A DNA stretch of 64,000 nt from an uncultured Flavonifractor sp. (GCF_944385615.1 NZ_CALWXV010000005.1:1-64000); one strand, 5' to 3'. Shown: positions 1-7,765, counted from the stretch's first letter. A program made the numbers and translations. The notes: generated by a model not told the origin, from the letters alone.

Positions 1-110
1 TTTGACTTCACATCGTGTTCCTTGCCTCTGAAAACATTGATTTTACTGGACTATCTCATGTTTTCTTATTAGGAGGCAAGTCACAGCGTTTCTTTTTTAT
101 ATCCGTCCCC
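1..110. other. No gene seen at the left edge
   Basis: AT-rich stretch downstream of the LysR gene. It has an AGGAGG-like string near 71 but no convincing coding frame or terminator hairpin. It probably is the intergenic gap to a gene outside the window. Confidence 0.4.
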
Positions 111-1016
111 TTATATTCTGTCCTGATAAAAACAGAGCAATTCCTCCACCAGCATGGCCGCCGCCGGGGACAGGGGGCTGGACCGGCGGTAGAGCAGGTA
201 GAACTGCCGCTCCAGCAGGGGGCTCTCCGGGGCAAAAATCAGGATTTTTCCCGTCTCCGCCCCCTCCCGGGCGGCACAGCCTGACAGAATGGACACCCCC
301 AGTCCGTTTTTCACCCCCTGGAGGATGCTCTCGGTGCTCTCCAGCTGGGCAGCCAGGGTAAGGCTTTTAGGATCCAGACCCATCCCCTTCAGGTACTGTT
401 CAGCCTGCTTGCGGGTGCCTGAGCCCGGCTCCCGTACCAAAAAGGGGGATTTTCTGAGCGCCTCCGGGGTCATCTGGCCGTTTAAGGCCCGGTACTCCGG
501 GGTATTGGGGGTGGCGATCACCAGCTGCTCGGTGAGGAAAGGGACGCACAGCAGCCCCGTCCGCTGCACCGGCGCCCCCGCCAGGCCCAGCTCCGCCCCA
601 TTTTCCGCCATCCACTGGGTCACCTGGCTGCTGTCCCCCTGGCGAATCTGGAAAAACACCTCCGGGTATCGCTGCCGCAGCAGAGGGAGCACCTGGGGCA
701 GCAGATACTGAGAGGGCACCGTAGAGGCGGCAATGGACAGAGTGCCCGAGATGGAGGAGGCGGCGGTGCGCACATCCTGAGCCGCCCGCTGGCACAGCCC
801 CAAAATCTCGGCGGCGTATCGACCCAGCACCCGGCCGGCGGCGGTGAGCCGCAGCTCCTTGGTGGAGCGGACCACCAGCTGGGTTCCCAGCTCGTCCTCC
901 AGGGCGGCTACATGGGCGCTGACGGTGGGCTGGGTGAGGTAGAGGGCCTCCGCCGCCTTGGAAAAGCTGCGCAGACGGGCCACCTGGACAAAAATCTCCA
1001 GTTGTTTCAGCTGCAT
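111..1016 (-). CDS. LysR family transcriptional regulator of the selenium cluster
   Basis: DNA-binding regulator of 301 aa, the normal LysR length. The N-terminal winged helix-turn-helix covers about residues 1-60 (LEIFVQVARLRSFSKAAEAL, then TQPTVSAHVAALE), followed by a periplasmic-binding-protein-like effector domain from about residue 90. The ATG is preceded by CGGAGG at good spacing. It is divergent from selD across a 72-bp gap, the classic LysR arrangement, and a near-palindrome (ACTGTCAGT, 1056-1064) in that gap is a candidate binding site. The selD-yedE-yedF context suggests it senses selenium or sulfur status. The family is clear; the effector is inferred from neighbours only. Confidence 0.9.
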   Translation of the reverse strand: MQLKQLEIFVQVARLRSFSKAAEALYLTQPTVSAHVAALEDELGTQLVVRSTKELRLTAAGRVLGRYAAEILGLCQRAAQDVRTAASSISGTLSIAASTVPSQYLLPQVLPLLRQRYPEVFFQIRQGDSSQVTQWMAENGAELGLAGAPVQRTGLLCVPFLTEQLVIATPNTPEYRALNGQMTPEALRKSPFLVREPGSGTRKQAEQYLKGMGLDPKSLTLAAQLESTESILQGVKNGLGVSILSGCAAREGAETGKILIFAPESPLLERQFYLLYRRSSPLSPAAAMLVEELLCFYQDRI

Positions 1017-1052
1017 GACTGACCTCCGATTGCTTTTTTTCTTTCAATGGGG

Positions 1053-1066
1053 TACACTGTCAGTAT
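1053..1066. promoter_or_regulatory. Candidate LysR operator / selD -10 region
   Basis: TACACTGTCAGTAT is close to an inverted repeat about a central T and includes TACACT, a plausible -10 for selD. It sits in the divergent LysR-selD gap. Assignment is by position and symmetry only. Confidence 0.35.
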
Positions 1067-1088
1067 CAAACCAACAGGGGGTGATGAG

Positions 1089-2132
1089 ATGCCGTATGAA
1101 AAGCTGCGCCTGACCGCCATGACCACGGCCGGTGGGTGAGGGGCCAAGATAGGACCGGGCGTCCTAAGGAATGTATTGTCCGGCCTGCCGAAGACGGCAG
1201 ACCCCAACCTGCTGGTAGGCTATGACTCCAGCGACGACGCCGCCGTCTATAAGGTCAGCGACGACGTGGCTATGATCCAGACGGTAGACTTTTTCCCGCC
1301 GGTGGTGGACGACCCCTATACCTTTGGGCAGATCGCCGCCACCAACGCCCTTTCCGACGTATACGCCATGGGCGGCCAGCCTACGCTGGCCATGAACCTG
1401 CTGGCCTTCCCCTCCTGCCTGCCGGTGGAGGCGGTGGGGGATATTCTGGCTGGCGGTGCCTCCAAGGTGGTGGAGGCGGGGGCGGTCATTGCGGGTGGCC
1501 ACAGCATCGAGGACCAGGAACCCAAGTACGGCCTGTGCGTCACCGGACTGGTCCACCCCAGCCGCATCCTCACCAACAGCGGGGCCAAAGAGGGGGACAT
1601 TCTGGTGCTCACCAAGCCATTGGGCACCGGTATCCTCTCCACCGCCGCCAAGGCGGAGCTGCTGGAAGAGAAGGCGTACAAGCAGATGGTGGAGCTGATG
1701 ACCACCCTCAACAAGTACGCCGCCCAGGCCGTGGGGCCCATCGCCCTCAGCGCCTGCACCGACGTCACCGGCTTTGGCCTGGTGGGCCATGTGAAGGAGA
1801 TGGCGGAGGGCTGCGGCAGCACCATAGAGCTGTGGGCGGGCAAAATCCCCATTGTGCCCAAGGCGCTGGAGCTGGCCCGGGACGGCATTATCCCCGCCGG
1901 GGCCTACCGAAACATGGATTTTACCGCCAATGACACCCTGGAGGACTCCGCTGTCCCCCGGGAAGTGCTGGACTGCCTCTATGACCCCCAGACCGCCGGC
2001 GGACTGCTGCTCAGCGTGCCCGAGGGCAAGCTACAAGAGCTGCTGACCCGCCTCACCGACGCCGGCGTCCCCGCCGCCGCGGTGGGCGCAGTGGTCTCCC
2101 GGAGAGAAAAGTTGGTCCACATCAAGCCATAA
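1089..2132 (+). CDS. selD: Selenide, water dikinase SelD, selenocysteine-containing
   Basis: Makes selenophosphate from selenide and ATP, the selenium donor for Sec-tRNA and 2-selenouridine. A normal reading finds only a start at TTG 1176, which loses the catalytic N-terminus. Reading from ATG 1089 (AGGGGGTGATG just upstream) gives MPYEKLRLTAMTTAGG, then TGA at 1137-1139, then GAKIGPGVL, in frame with the rest. The TGA is codon 17 and a Lys is codon 20; these match E. coli SelD Cys17 and Lys20. I therefore read the TGA as selenocysteine, giving 347 aa. A SECIS-like hairpin follows. Downstream AIRS-type ATP-binding and C-terminal domains are intact (DVTGFGLVGH, CLYDPQTAGGLL). It is first of the selenium genes and has its own terminator at 2146. 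Confidence 0.93.
1150..1166 (+). promoter_or_regulatory. Bacterial SECIS element within selD
   Basis: TAGGAC (1150-1155) pairs perfectly with GTCCTA (1161-1166) around the loop CGGGC. Ten nucleotides separate the UGA (1137-1139) from the stem and sixteen separate it from the apical loop. The loop has G at its second position. These spacings and the loop G match the known bacterial SelB-binding SECIS pattern. No structure software was run. Confidence 0.82.
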
Positions 2133-2145
2133 GATACCGGACAAC

Positions 2146-2178
2146 GGGCGCGCCGCAAGCTGCGGCGCGCCCCTTTTT
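2146..2178 (+). terminator. Rho-independent terminator of selD
   Basis: A 12-bp perfect GC stem (GGGCGCGCCGCA / TGCGGCGCGCCC, AGC loop) is followed by CTTTTTG, 14 bases after the selD stop. Confidence 0.9.
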
Positions 2179-2340
2179 GTGCCGTTCTTCCCCTCCAGCA
2201 TACCACACTTTATTGATTTTTCCTATAAAATATATTAAAAGTATAGAGAATCTATATTTCAGTTTTTCACCAACCCGGACTATAATCAGAGCAGAGAAAG
2301 ATTTATTTGCTTTCCTAAAATTTTTTGAGAGGTGTTGTGT

Positions 2341-3414
2341 GTGACAAAAGTGAGAGAGCACCTGCCGGTCATTCTGGCCGGGTTGGTGGTAGGCATCGCC
2401 TCGGTGGTGCTGGTCGCTCTGGGCAACCCGGTCAATATGGGCTTCTGTATCGCCTGCTTCCTCCGGGACATCGCTGGCGGCGTGGGGCTGCACCAGGCCC
2501 CTATCGTGCAGTATATCCGTCCCGAGATCATCGGCCTGGTACTGGGCGCCCTGATTATGGCTCTGGCGGGCAAGGAATTCAAGGTACGGGGCGGCTCCTC
2601 CCCCATGACCCGGTTCGTGCTGGGTTTCTGCGTCATGGTGGGCGCCCTCATGTTCCTGGGCTGCCCCCTGCGGATGGTCATCCGCCTGGGCGGCGGCGAT
2701 GGAAACGCCATTCTGGGTCTCATCGGCTTCATCATCGGTATTTTCGTGGGCACCCTGTTTTTGAAGAAGGGCTTCTCCCTCAAGAAGTCCCAGCCCCAGC
2801 CCAAGATTGAGGGCTTACTCATGCCTGCCGTGGGTGTGGGCCTGCTGACCCTGGTGATCGCCGCCCCCGCCTTCATCTTCTTCTCCACCGAGGGCCCCGG
2901 CTCCATGCGGGCCCCCATCGCCGCCGCCCTCGTTGTCGGTTTGGTGGTGGGCGCCATCGCCCAGCGCAGCCGCCTGTGCATGGCCGGCGGTATCCGGGAT
3001 GCCATGATGCTCCGCGACTTCCACCTGCTGATGGGCTTTGTGGCCATCTTCGTGGCAGTGCTGGTGGGCAACCTCATCGTGGGGGCCATGGGCCTCAAGG
3101 GCGGCTTTACCCCCGGCTTTGCCGGTCAGGCCGTGGCCCACACCGACGGGCTGTGGAACCTGCTGGGCATGGTGCTGGTGGGTCTGGGCTCCGTCCTGCT
3201 GGGCGGCTGTCCCCTGCGCCAGCTCATTCTCTCCGGCAGCGGCAACAGCGACTCCTCCGTAGCCGTGCTGGGCATGGTGGTGGGCGCCGCCTTCTGCCAC
3301 AACTTCGGCCTGGCCTCCTCCACTGACGGCCCCAGCTTTGCCGGTAAGGTAGCCGTTATCATCGGTCTGGTCCTGGTCTGCGTCATCGGCGTAGGCAACA
3401 CCAAGAAAGCGTGA
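2341..3414 (+). CDS. yedE: YedE/YeeE family membrane protein, putative selenium transporter
   Basis: Polytopic inner-membrane protein of about 357 aa from the sulfur-transport (YeeE/YedE) family, a group associated with selenium metabolism when found beside selD. The two halves are an internal duplication. Each carries a cysteine motif (CIACFLRD and RLCMAGGIRD) and a second one (GCPLRMVIRLG and GCPLRQLILSG). About ten hydrophobic segments are visible. I chose GTG 2341 because GAGAGGTG lies just upstream; GTG 2332 and TTG 2335 are alternatives. TATAAT at 2281-2286 may be the -10. The stop lies 10 bases before the TusA-like gene, so the two are cotranscribed. The transported species is inferred. 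Confidence 0.88.
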   Translation: MTKVREHLPVILAGLVVGIASVVLVALGNPVNMGFCIACFLRDIAGGVGLHQAPIVQYIRPEIIGLVLGALIMALAGKEFKVRGGSSPMTRFVLGFCVMVGALMFLGCPLRMVIRLGGGDGNAILGLIGFIIGIFVGTLFLKKGFSLKKSQPQPKIEGLLMPAVGVGLLTLVIAAPAFIFFSTEGPGSMRAPIAAALVVGLVVGAIAQRSRLCMAGGIRDAMMLRDFHLLMGFVAIFVAVLVGNLIVGAMGLKGGFTPGFAGQAVAHTDGLWNLLGMVLVGLGSVLLGGCPLRQLILSGSGNSDSSVAVLGMVVGAAFCHNFGLASSTDGPSFAGKVAVIIGLVLVCVIGVGNTKKA

Positions 3415-3424
3415 GGTGAACGAT

Positions 3425-3628
3425 ATGAATCAAGTGGACGCCAGAGGGTATTCCTGCCCCGAGCCGGTGCTCATGACCAAAAATGCCCTGAAAAACGGCA
3501 CCCCCCTGGTGGTGCTGGTGGACAATGAGACCCCGCTCCAGAATGTGCGCCGGTTTGCCGCCAACAACGGTTACCAGGTGACCTGGAAAGAGGTAGGCGA
3601 GGACTATGAGCTCACCATCACCAAGTAA
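3425..3628 (+). CDS. TusA/SirA-like sulfurtransferase, YedF type (selenium metabolism)
   Basis: A 67-aa single-domain TusA/SirA-fold protein. The signature Cys-Pro is Cys11-Pro12 in RGYSCPEPVLMTK, the residue that carries persulfide (or here perhaps perselenide) in the family. Standard YedF proteins add a C-terminal DsrE-like domain; this one lacks it, and the next gene is a DUF3343 protein overlapping by 23 bases. I chose ATG 3425 over the in-frame GTG 3416 because AGGTGA then sits 5-7 bases upstream. A role in relaying selenium or sulfur to SelD is inferred from the context. Confidence 0.88.
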   Translation: MNQVDARGYSCPEPVLMTKNALKNGTPLVVLVDNETPLQNVRRFAANNGYQVTWKEVGEDYELTITK

Positions 3629-3866
3629 AGAGCACATCGCCACCTTCCACACCCACTTCGGGGCCCTCAGCTTTCACAAGAAGCTGAAGGCCCTGGGGGA
3701 CAGGGCAGTGATGATGCCGGTGCCCCGCAAGCTGTCTGCCTCCTGCGGCACCTGCGTCAAGTTTTTCCTGCCCTTTGACCCAGCCTGGGCCGACGAAGAC
3801 CTGGACGGGGTGTACCTCCGCGAGGGGGAGACCTACCAGCTGCTCTTTGAAAACGAGGAAACTTGA
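3606..3866 (+). CDS. DUF3343 domain protein, putative Se/S carrier
   Basis: An 86-aa cytosolic protein matching the DUF3343 pattern: ATFHTHFGALSFHKKLK near the N-terminus, then MPVPRKLSASCGTC, with the conserved SCGTC cysteines near residues 46-49. This small family is repeatedly found in selenium clusters and is described as a putative Se/S carrier-like protein. The ATG lies inside the end of the TusA-like gene (23-bp overlap), with GAGGA upstream, so translation is probably coupled. Together the two proteins may replace the fused two-domain YedF. Confidence 0.82.
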   Translation: MSSPSPSKEHIATFHTHFGALSFHKKLKALGDRAVMMPVPRKLSASCGTCVKFFLPFDPAWADEDLDGVYLREGETYQLLFENEET

Positions 3867-3867
3867 T

Positions 3868-3903
3868 AATTCCCCCGGATGGCCTGTACCATCCGGGGGA
3901 ATT
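3868..3903. repeat. Perfect 15-bp inverted repeat between the selenium genes and udk
   Basis: AATTCCCCCGGATGG (3868-3882) and its exact complement (3889-3903) enclose a 6-base loop. No T-run follows on the plus strand, so it is not a canonical terminator, although it begins right after the DUF3343 stop. TATGCT/TATACT just downstream (3903-3914) could be a -10 for udk. Confidence 0.7.
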
Positions 3904-3938
3904 ATGCTATACTGAAGAAAAACGGGGGGCGGACAGAT

Positions 3939-4556
3939 ATGGACACCATGATTATCGGCATTGCCGGGGGTACCGGCTCGGGCAAAACCACCCTGACCCT
4001 GGGGCTGAAGGAACGCTTTGGGGACGCAGTCTCCATCCTGTACCACGACAACTACTACAAGCAGCACGACGAAATGCCCTATGAGGAGCGGTGCAAGCTG
4101 AACTACGACCACCCGGACGCCTTTGACACCCAGCGCCTGGTGGACGATCTGGATGCCCTGCGCCGGGGGGAGACTGTGTACAGCCCCACCTATGATTACA
4201 CTATGCACAACCGGGCTGCCGAGACGGTGGAGGTGCGCCCCGCCAAGGTAATTCTGGTGGAGGGTATCCTCATCTTTGTGGAGCCCGCCCTGCGGGAGCG
4301 GATGGACATCAAGCTCTTTGTGGATACCGACGCCGATGTGCGTATCCTGCGTCGTATTCTCCGGGACGTAAAGAAGCGGGGTCGCTCTCTGGACTCGGTG
4401 GTGCAGCAATATCTCACTACAGTGAAACCCATGCACGAGCAGTTCGTGGAACCCTCCAAGCGGTACGCTGATTTGATTGTGCCCGAGGGGGGCAAAAATC
4501 AGGTGGCTATGGAGATGATTATCGGGCGTATCCGCAGCCATATCACACTGGATTGA
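3939..4556 (+). CDS. udk: Uridine kinase
   Basis: Phosphorylates uridine (and cytidine) to the monophosphate in pyrimidine salvage. The 205-aa length matches Udk. The P-loop GGTGSGKTT is at residues 10-18. YHDNYYK, the uridine-binding region, and DHPDAFD follow, and then the lid segment with RRILRDVKKRGRS. The start at ATG 3939 is preceded by GGGGGGCGG. It is followed by a strong terminator and is probably a single-gene unit, unrelated to the selenium genes upstream. Confidence 0.92.
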   Translation: MDTMIIGIAGGTGSGKTTLTLGLKERFGDAVSILYHDNYYKQHDEMPYEERCKLNYDHPDAFDTQRLVDDLDALRRGETVYSPTYDYTMHNRAAETVEVRPAKVILVEGILIFVEPALRERMDIKLFVDTDADVRILRRILRDVKKRGRSLDSVVQQYLTTVKPMHEQFVEPSKRYADLIVPEGGKNQVAMEMIIGRIRSHITLD

Positions 4557-4568
4557 ATTTGGAATCAG

Positions 4569-4606
4569 AACGGGGCTGCCGCAATCATGCGGCAGCCCCG
4601 TTTTTT
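4569..4606 (+). terminator. Rho-independent terminator of udk
   Basis: A 13-bp perfect stem, CGGGGCTGCCGCA (4571-4583) against 4588-4600, flanked by AA and TTTTTT. ATCA tetraloop. Confidence 0.93.
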
Positions 4607-4618
4607 AAACAACAGATT

Positions 4619-4695
4619 TCAATTTGATTCCGCCGCCTGCCTGCGCCCGCAGGCGCATTTCCGATCGCAACCGCCGCATTGCGGCGGCTCTTAGT
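4619..4695. repeat. Intergenic repeat element, copy 1 (inverted orientation)
   Basis: A gene-free gap of about 170 bp. Read on the minus strand it contains CGCCTGCGGGCGCAGG and GGCGGCGGAATCAAAT, matching the hairpin-and-tail units near 12706 and 59217. A separate near-perfect hairpin, CCGCCGCA / TGCGGCGG, lies at about 4680-4696. Near 4739 GGTTTTTCGACAAGC resembles one arm of the hairpin at 59354-59382. Confidence 0.6.
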
Positions 4696-4778
4696 GCGGA
4701 GATGGTGGCAGAACTCTGCACAGCTTCTTTGTAGGAAGGTTTTTCGACAAGCTGAGGCGTCCATTTAGGGTCGCCTTT

Positions 4779-5315
4779 TTAAGGAAATACTTTCCGCAGT
4801 TGGAACAGCTGCCAGATGAGGATTACTGTAATAATGATCCACAGCACCAGCATCAGCACCACCGCCGCCAGACCGGGCACCCCCCAGTCCGACCAGGGCA
4901 GCGGCAGGGCCATCAGAGTACCCAGCACCACATTTACATTGCGGCACATCCGCAGGTGCATCCCGCTGACGCCCTGCCCCTCCGCCAGCAAGATCAGGTC
5001 GGTGAGCAGTTGAAAGTGGAAATAGAGATTGATACAGGTCACCAGGATGTGGAGCAGGAAAAACCGCTCCAACACCGTCTCCCCGGTGACCAGCACCGCC
5101 AGCCATTCTATTACCTCCGCCGTCCCCAGCAGGATGCAGAAGGGCTTGAGCAGAGGCAAATCCCGCAAGTCCTCCCCCAGCAGTTGGATAGCAGAGAAAA
5201 AGAGCAGATAACCCGCCCAGTTGGGCAGCACATTTAAGGTTCCCAGGTTCAGGTTGAAGTGGAGAAACACATAGCCCCAGGCAATTTTGGTTAAGCCCCG
5301 ATAGGCATTACTCAT
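4779..5315 (-). CDS. Membrane protein of unknown function
   Basis: A 178-aa hydrophobic protein with about four or five membrane spans (roughly residues 10-28, 34-45, 58-75, 85-105, 128-168). I do not recognise a family. The start overlaps the stop of the upstream M56 gene by 4 bp (ATGA), so it is the last gene of the blaI-M56 operon and probably shares its regulation. It may be the target or accessory of the sensor pair, which is inference. Confidence 0.75.
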   Translation of the reverse strand: MSNAYRGLTKIAWGYVFLHFNLNLGTLNVLPNWAGYLLFFSAIQLLGEDLRDLPLLKPFCILLGTAEVIEWLAVLVTGETVLERFFLLHILVTCINLYFHFQLLTDLILLAEGQGVSGMHLRMCRNVNVVLGTLMALPLPWSDWGVPGLAAVVLMLVLWIIITVILIWQLFQLRKVFP

Positions 5316-7222
5316 GGACTCACCTCCTCTGGCAGGGCCACACAGGTATGGGTCTGGCCCTCATAGGCAAACTGCACCGCCAGAGCGGCGGGCATGGCGG
5401 TCAGGCTCATGCCGTCACCACTGTAAGTGCCGGTGGACACCTGGACCACATCGTCGTCCAGGCCGCCGGTACTCAGGGTAAAGCAGTACTGAGATTCCTC
5501 CAAAGCCTGGGCCGGGTCTCCCGTTTCCCCCATAAGAGCCGCTTTCAGCGTCAAGTCCAGAGTATCCCCCGTTTCAGTCGAACAGACCCGGGCGCCGATC
5601 CCGGTGCATACCTCCGCAAATATCCCATGGGGATTGGGTGTAAAATCTACGCCACCGCTGTATAGCTGGAACATCCCCTCATCCTGCACCTTCTGGTGCT
5701 CCACCCACAGCCGGCACTGAAAATCCACCTCCACCCGTAGGCCAGCCGCCTCCGCCACATAGGTGGTATAAGGGGCCTTGGAACTGGGGCAGAGCCATAG
5801 GTCATCCCTTACCCAGGGCTCTAACTTTCCAAGCCGTTCCACCGTCCAGAACATTCCTTCGGGCCGTACCGCTACCTGCTGGACCACCACCCCCATGGTA
5901 TCATGTCCGTTCAGAGGTATGAAGAACAGGGTGCCAGTATAGCCGCCCGTTCCATCGGCCATCAGGTTCATCACCGACCACTCCGCCTGCCAGGCCGGAC
6001 GGGACCAGGTAAAACCCAGTTCCCAGAAGGGAGAGCTGTACAGATCGGCCTCTTCAAAGGGCTGTGTGGCCTGCTGCTGTGCCTGCTGCCGGTCCCCCTC
6101 CGGGGCCACCATGGCATAATACACCGGGCTGTCGCACAGCACCGCCTGGGCATAGGTATCCAGCGCCCCAGCCACGGTGGTGGGCCGGTTCAGCTGGGCC
6201 TTGGCCAGGGCCAGCTCTCCCCGCTCGTCATAGGCGGGCACCGCAGCCGCCCCGCTGGTCCCCACCAGACAGGCCGCCGCCAGCACCAGCGCCACACAGC
6301 CAGAGGCCAGGGCCATCCCTTTGGGATAGCGCTTGAAGCGGGCAATGGCCCCAATGCGGGCCTTGATATTGCGCCCTCCGTTGGCCATGGAGGTGGTACC
6401 GGGAGCCCGGGCATACCGGTGGTCCGCCATGGACAGCAGAATCACGCCGTATGCCCGCCGGTCCTCTCCCTCCAGCCGCTCCAGCACCCGCTGGTCACAC
6501 AGGGCCTCGCAGTCGTTCTGGGCCAGGTTCCAGCAATACCACAGCACAGGATTGCACCAGTGGAGGCACCGCAGCACACACATCCCCACCCCGGCCCACA
6601 GATCGCCATATTTCAGGTGGAGCAGCTCGTGGAGGAGCACCTTGTCGTCCACCGCCCGGTCCGGAAGCACCAGCACGGGGGACAGCGGCCCGCACACAAA
6701 GGCGCTCTCCGCCTCAGTCAGCACCACCACCCGGCGGGGAAGGTTCAGCCCATATTGACCGGCTACCCGCCGGAGCTGATCCAGCACCGCCGGACTGGGC
6801 ATACCGCCCCGGGCCACCCGCCGCCGCAGGGCCAGATAGGCCAGCCCGAACCACAGCAGCAGTGCCGCCACCCCGGCGGCGTAGAGCAAGAAAAGCAGGT
6901 CGGTGACGCTGTTTGGCCCCACAAGGCGGACCAGCGGAATGGGGGCCGTCACCTGTGTGATGCCGTAGGGGTCGGTAAGAGCAGAGGACAGCCCCCGCTC
7001 CACCCAGGCTTTGGCCGCCTCCAAAACCACCTGGCCGCCGGGGATCAGCGCCCGCCCCAGCAGCCCGGTGGGCAGCAGCACCCGCAAAGCCAGAATGGCC
7101 CATACCCCATACTGCCACCGGGGGGACAGCTTATCCAGAAAAAGCCGTTTGGTGACCAGCAGCAGAACCGCCGCCACTGTGGCGGTGAGAGTCTGCTCCA
7201 AAAAGGCCCAGATGTTGTCCAC
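5312..7222 (-). CDS. M56 family (BlaR1-like) membrane metallopeptidase sensor
   Basis: A 636-aa integral membrane sensor protease. In BlaR1/MecR1 systems the M56 domain is activated by a signal and leads to cleavage of the BlaI-type repressor. Membrane helices lie near residues 10-25, 40-55, 108-132 and 305-325. The zinc motif HELLH is at 198-202 in the cytosolic loop. The roughly 310-residue extracellular C-terminus is not a recognisable penicillin-binding domain, so the signal is unknown and need not be a beta-lactam. It starts 3 bases after the blaI-like gene, consistent with one operon. Confidence 0.88.
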   Translation of the reverse strand: MDNIWAFLEQTLTATVAAVLLLVTKRLFLDKLSPRWQYGVWAILALRVLLPTGLLGRALIPGGQVVLEAAKAWVERGLSSALTDPYGITQVTAPIPLVRLVGPNSVTDLLFLLYAAGVAALLLWFGLAYLALRRRVARGGMPSPAVLDQLRRVAGQYGLNLPRRVVVLTEAESAFVCGPLSPVLVLPDRAVDDKVLLHELLHLKYGDLWAGVGMCVLRCLHWCNPVLWYCWNLAQNDCEALCDQRVLERLEGEDRRAYGVILLSMADHRYARAPGTTSMANGGRNIKARIGAIARFKRYPKGMALASGCVALVLAAACLVGTSGAAAVPAYDERGELALAKAQLNRPTTVAGALDTYAQAVLCDSPVYYAMVAPEGDRQQAQQQATQPFEEADLYSSPFWELGFTWSRPAWQAEWSVMNLMADGTGGYTGTLFFIPLNGHDTMGVVVQQVAVRPEGMFWTVERLGKLEPWVRDDLWLCPSSKAPYTTYVAEAAGLRVEVDFQCRLWVEHQKVQDEGMFQLYSGGVDFTPNPHGIFAEVCTGIGARVCSTETGDTLDLTLKAALMGETGDPAQALEESQYCFTLSTGGLDDDVVQVSTGTYSGDGMSLTAMPAALAVQFAYEGQTHTCVALPEEVSP

Positions 7223-7225
7223 GGG

Positions 7226-7591
7226 TCATACCTCCATATCGTCCAGCATCTGTTTCAGCTCGGCCCGCTCCTGGGGGGTGAGCTTCTCCTCTTTCAGAAA
7301 GGCGGCCACCAGCTTGCCCGCCGAGCCCTGATACACCCGCTCCAGCAGGCCCCGCCGCTCGGCGGCGGCGCAGGCTTCCCGGTCTACCCCCGCCCGATAG
7401 CGGTGGGGGGTGTCTGCCTTGTCAATGGCCACCAGCCCCTTGGCCTCCATCCGGGTCAGGTAGGTAAGCACTGTATTGCGGCTCCAGCCGGTGACGGGAC
7501 GCAGGGCCTCCACCGCCGCCCCCAGGGTCAGCCCCTCCGGGGCGCTCCACAGGGCCTCCAGCACCCGCCACTCCTTATCGCTCAGCTTCAT
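7226..7591 (-). CDS. BlaI/MecI/CopY family transcriptional repressor
   Basis: A 121-aa winged-helix repressor. The N-terminus (MKLSDKEWRVLEALW), the recognition region (VTGWSRNTVLTYLTRMEAKG) and the C-terminal dimerisation segment are typical of BlaI. A longer frame reaches 7666 but would run through the palindromic operator, so I placed the start at ATG 7591, with GGAGGGGTGG upstream on that strand. In family members, cleavage by the M56 partner relieves repression. It sits directly upstream of the M56 gene and downstream of a 19-bp inverted repeat. Confidence 0.92.
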   Translation of the reverse strand: MKLSDKEWRVLEALWSAPEGLTLGAAVEALRPVTGWSRNTVLTYLTRMEAKGLVAIDKADTPHRYRAGVDREACAAAERRGLLERVYQGSAGKLVAAFLKEEKLTPQERAELKQMLDDMEV

Positions 7592-7599
7592 AACCACCC

Positions 7600-7643
7600 C
7601 TCCTACAGCTGTAGTATCCACATAGATACTACAGCTGTAGGAG
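7600..7643. promoter_or_regulatory. BlaI-type operator, 19-bp inverted repeat with two TACAGCTGTA cores
   Basis: Two arms, 7600-7618 and 7625-7643, are exact inverted complements around a 6-base spacer (CACATA). Each arm contains TACAGCTGTA (7604-7613 and 7630-7639), itself a perfect palindrome fitting the TACANNTGTA core known for BlaI/MecI/CopY repressors. The two cores are 26 bp centre to centre. The site lies 9 bases upstream of the blaI-like start, so autoregulation is very likely. Confidence 0.9.
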
Positions 7644-7691
7644 AATAATGTCAACACTTTCGCCAAATTTTCCGCAAAGCTGAAAAAGACC

Positions 7692-7720
7692 TACAGACCC
7701 GCCCTGAATTGTGGTACAAT
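7692..7720 (+). promoter_or_regulatory. Promoter of the DUF1846 gene
   Basis: TACAAT at 7715-7720 has an extended -10 TG two bases upstream. The -35 at 17-bp spacing (TACAGA, 7692-7697) is weak. Confidence 0.5.
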
Positions 7721-7765
7721 AGCCGTTGAATGAATTCAATTCGTGAGAAGGGACGGAGACCGGAC

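Noticed and set aside
3412..3414. TGA stop of yedE as a second possible Sec codon
   Set aside because: No SECIS-like hairpin at the required spacing, and the next gene's start and ribosome site begin at once.
5903..7648. Plus-strand ORF of 581 aa opposite the M56 and blaI-like genes
   Set aside because: Shadow; composition is Pro/Gln/His-rich and it runs over two intact genes and the operator.
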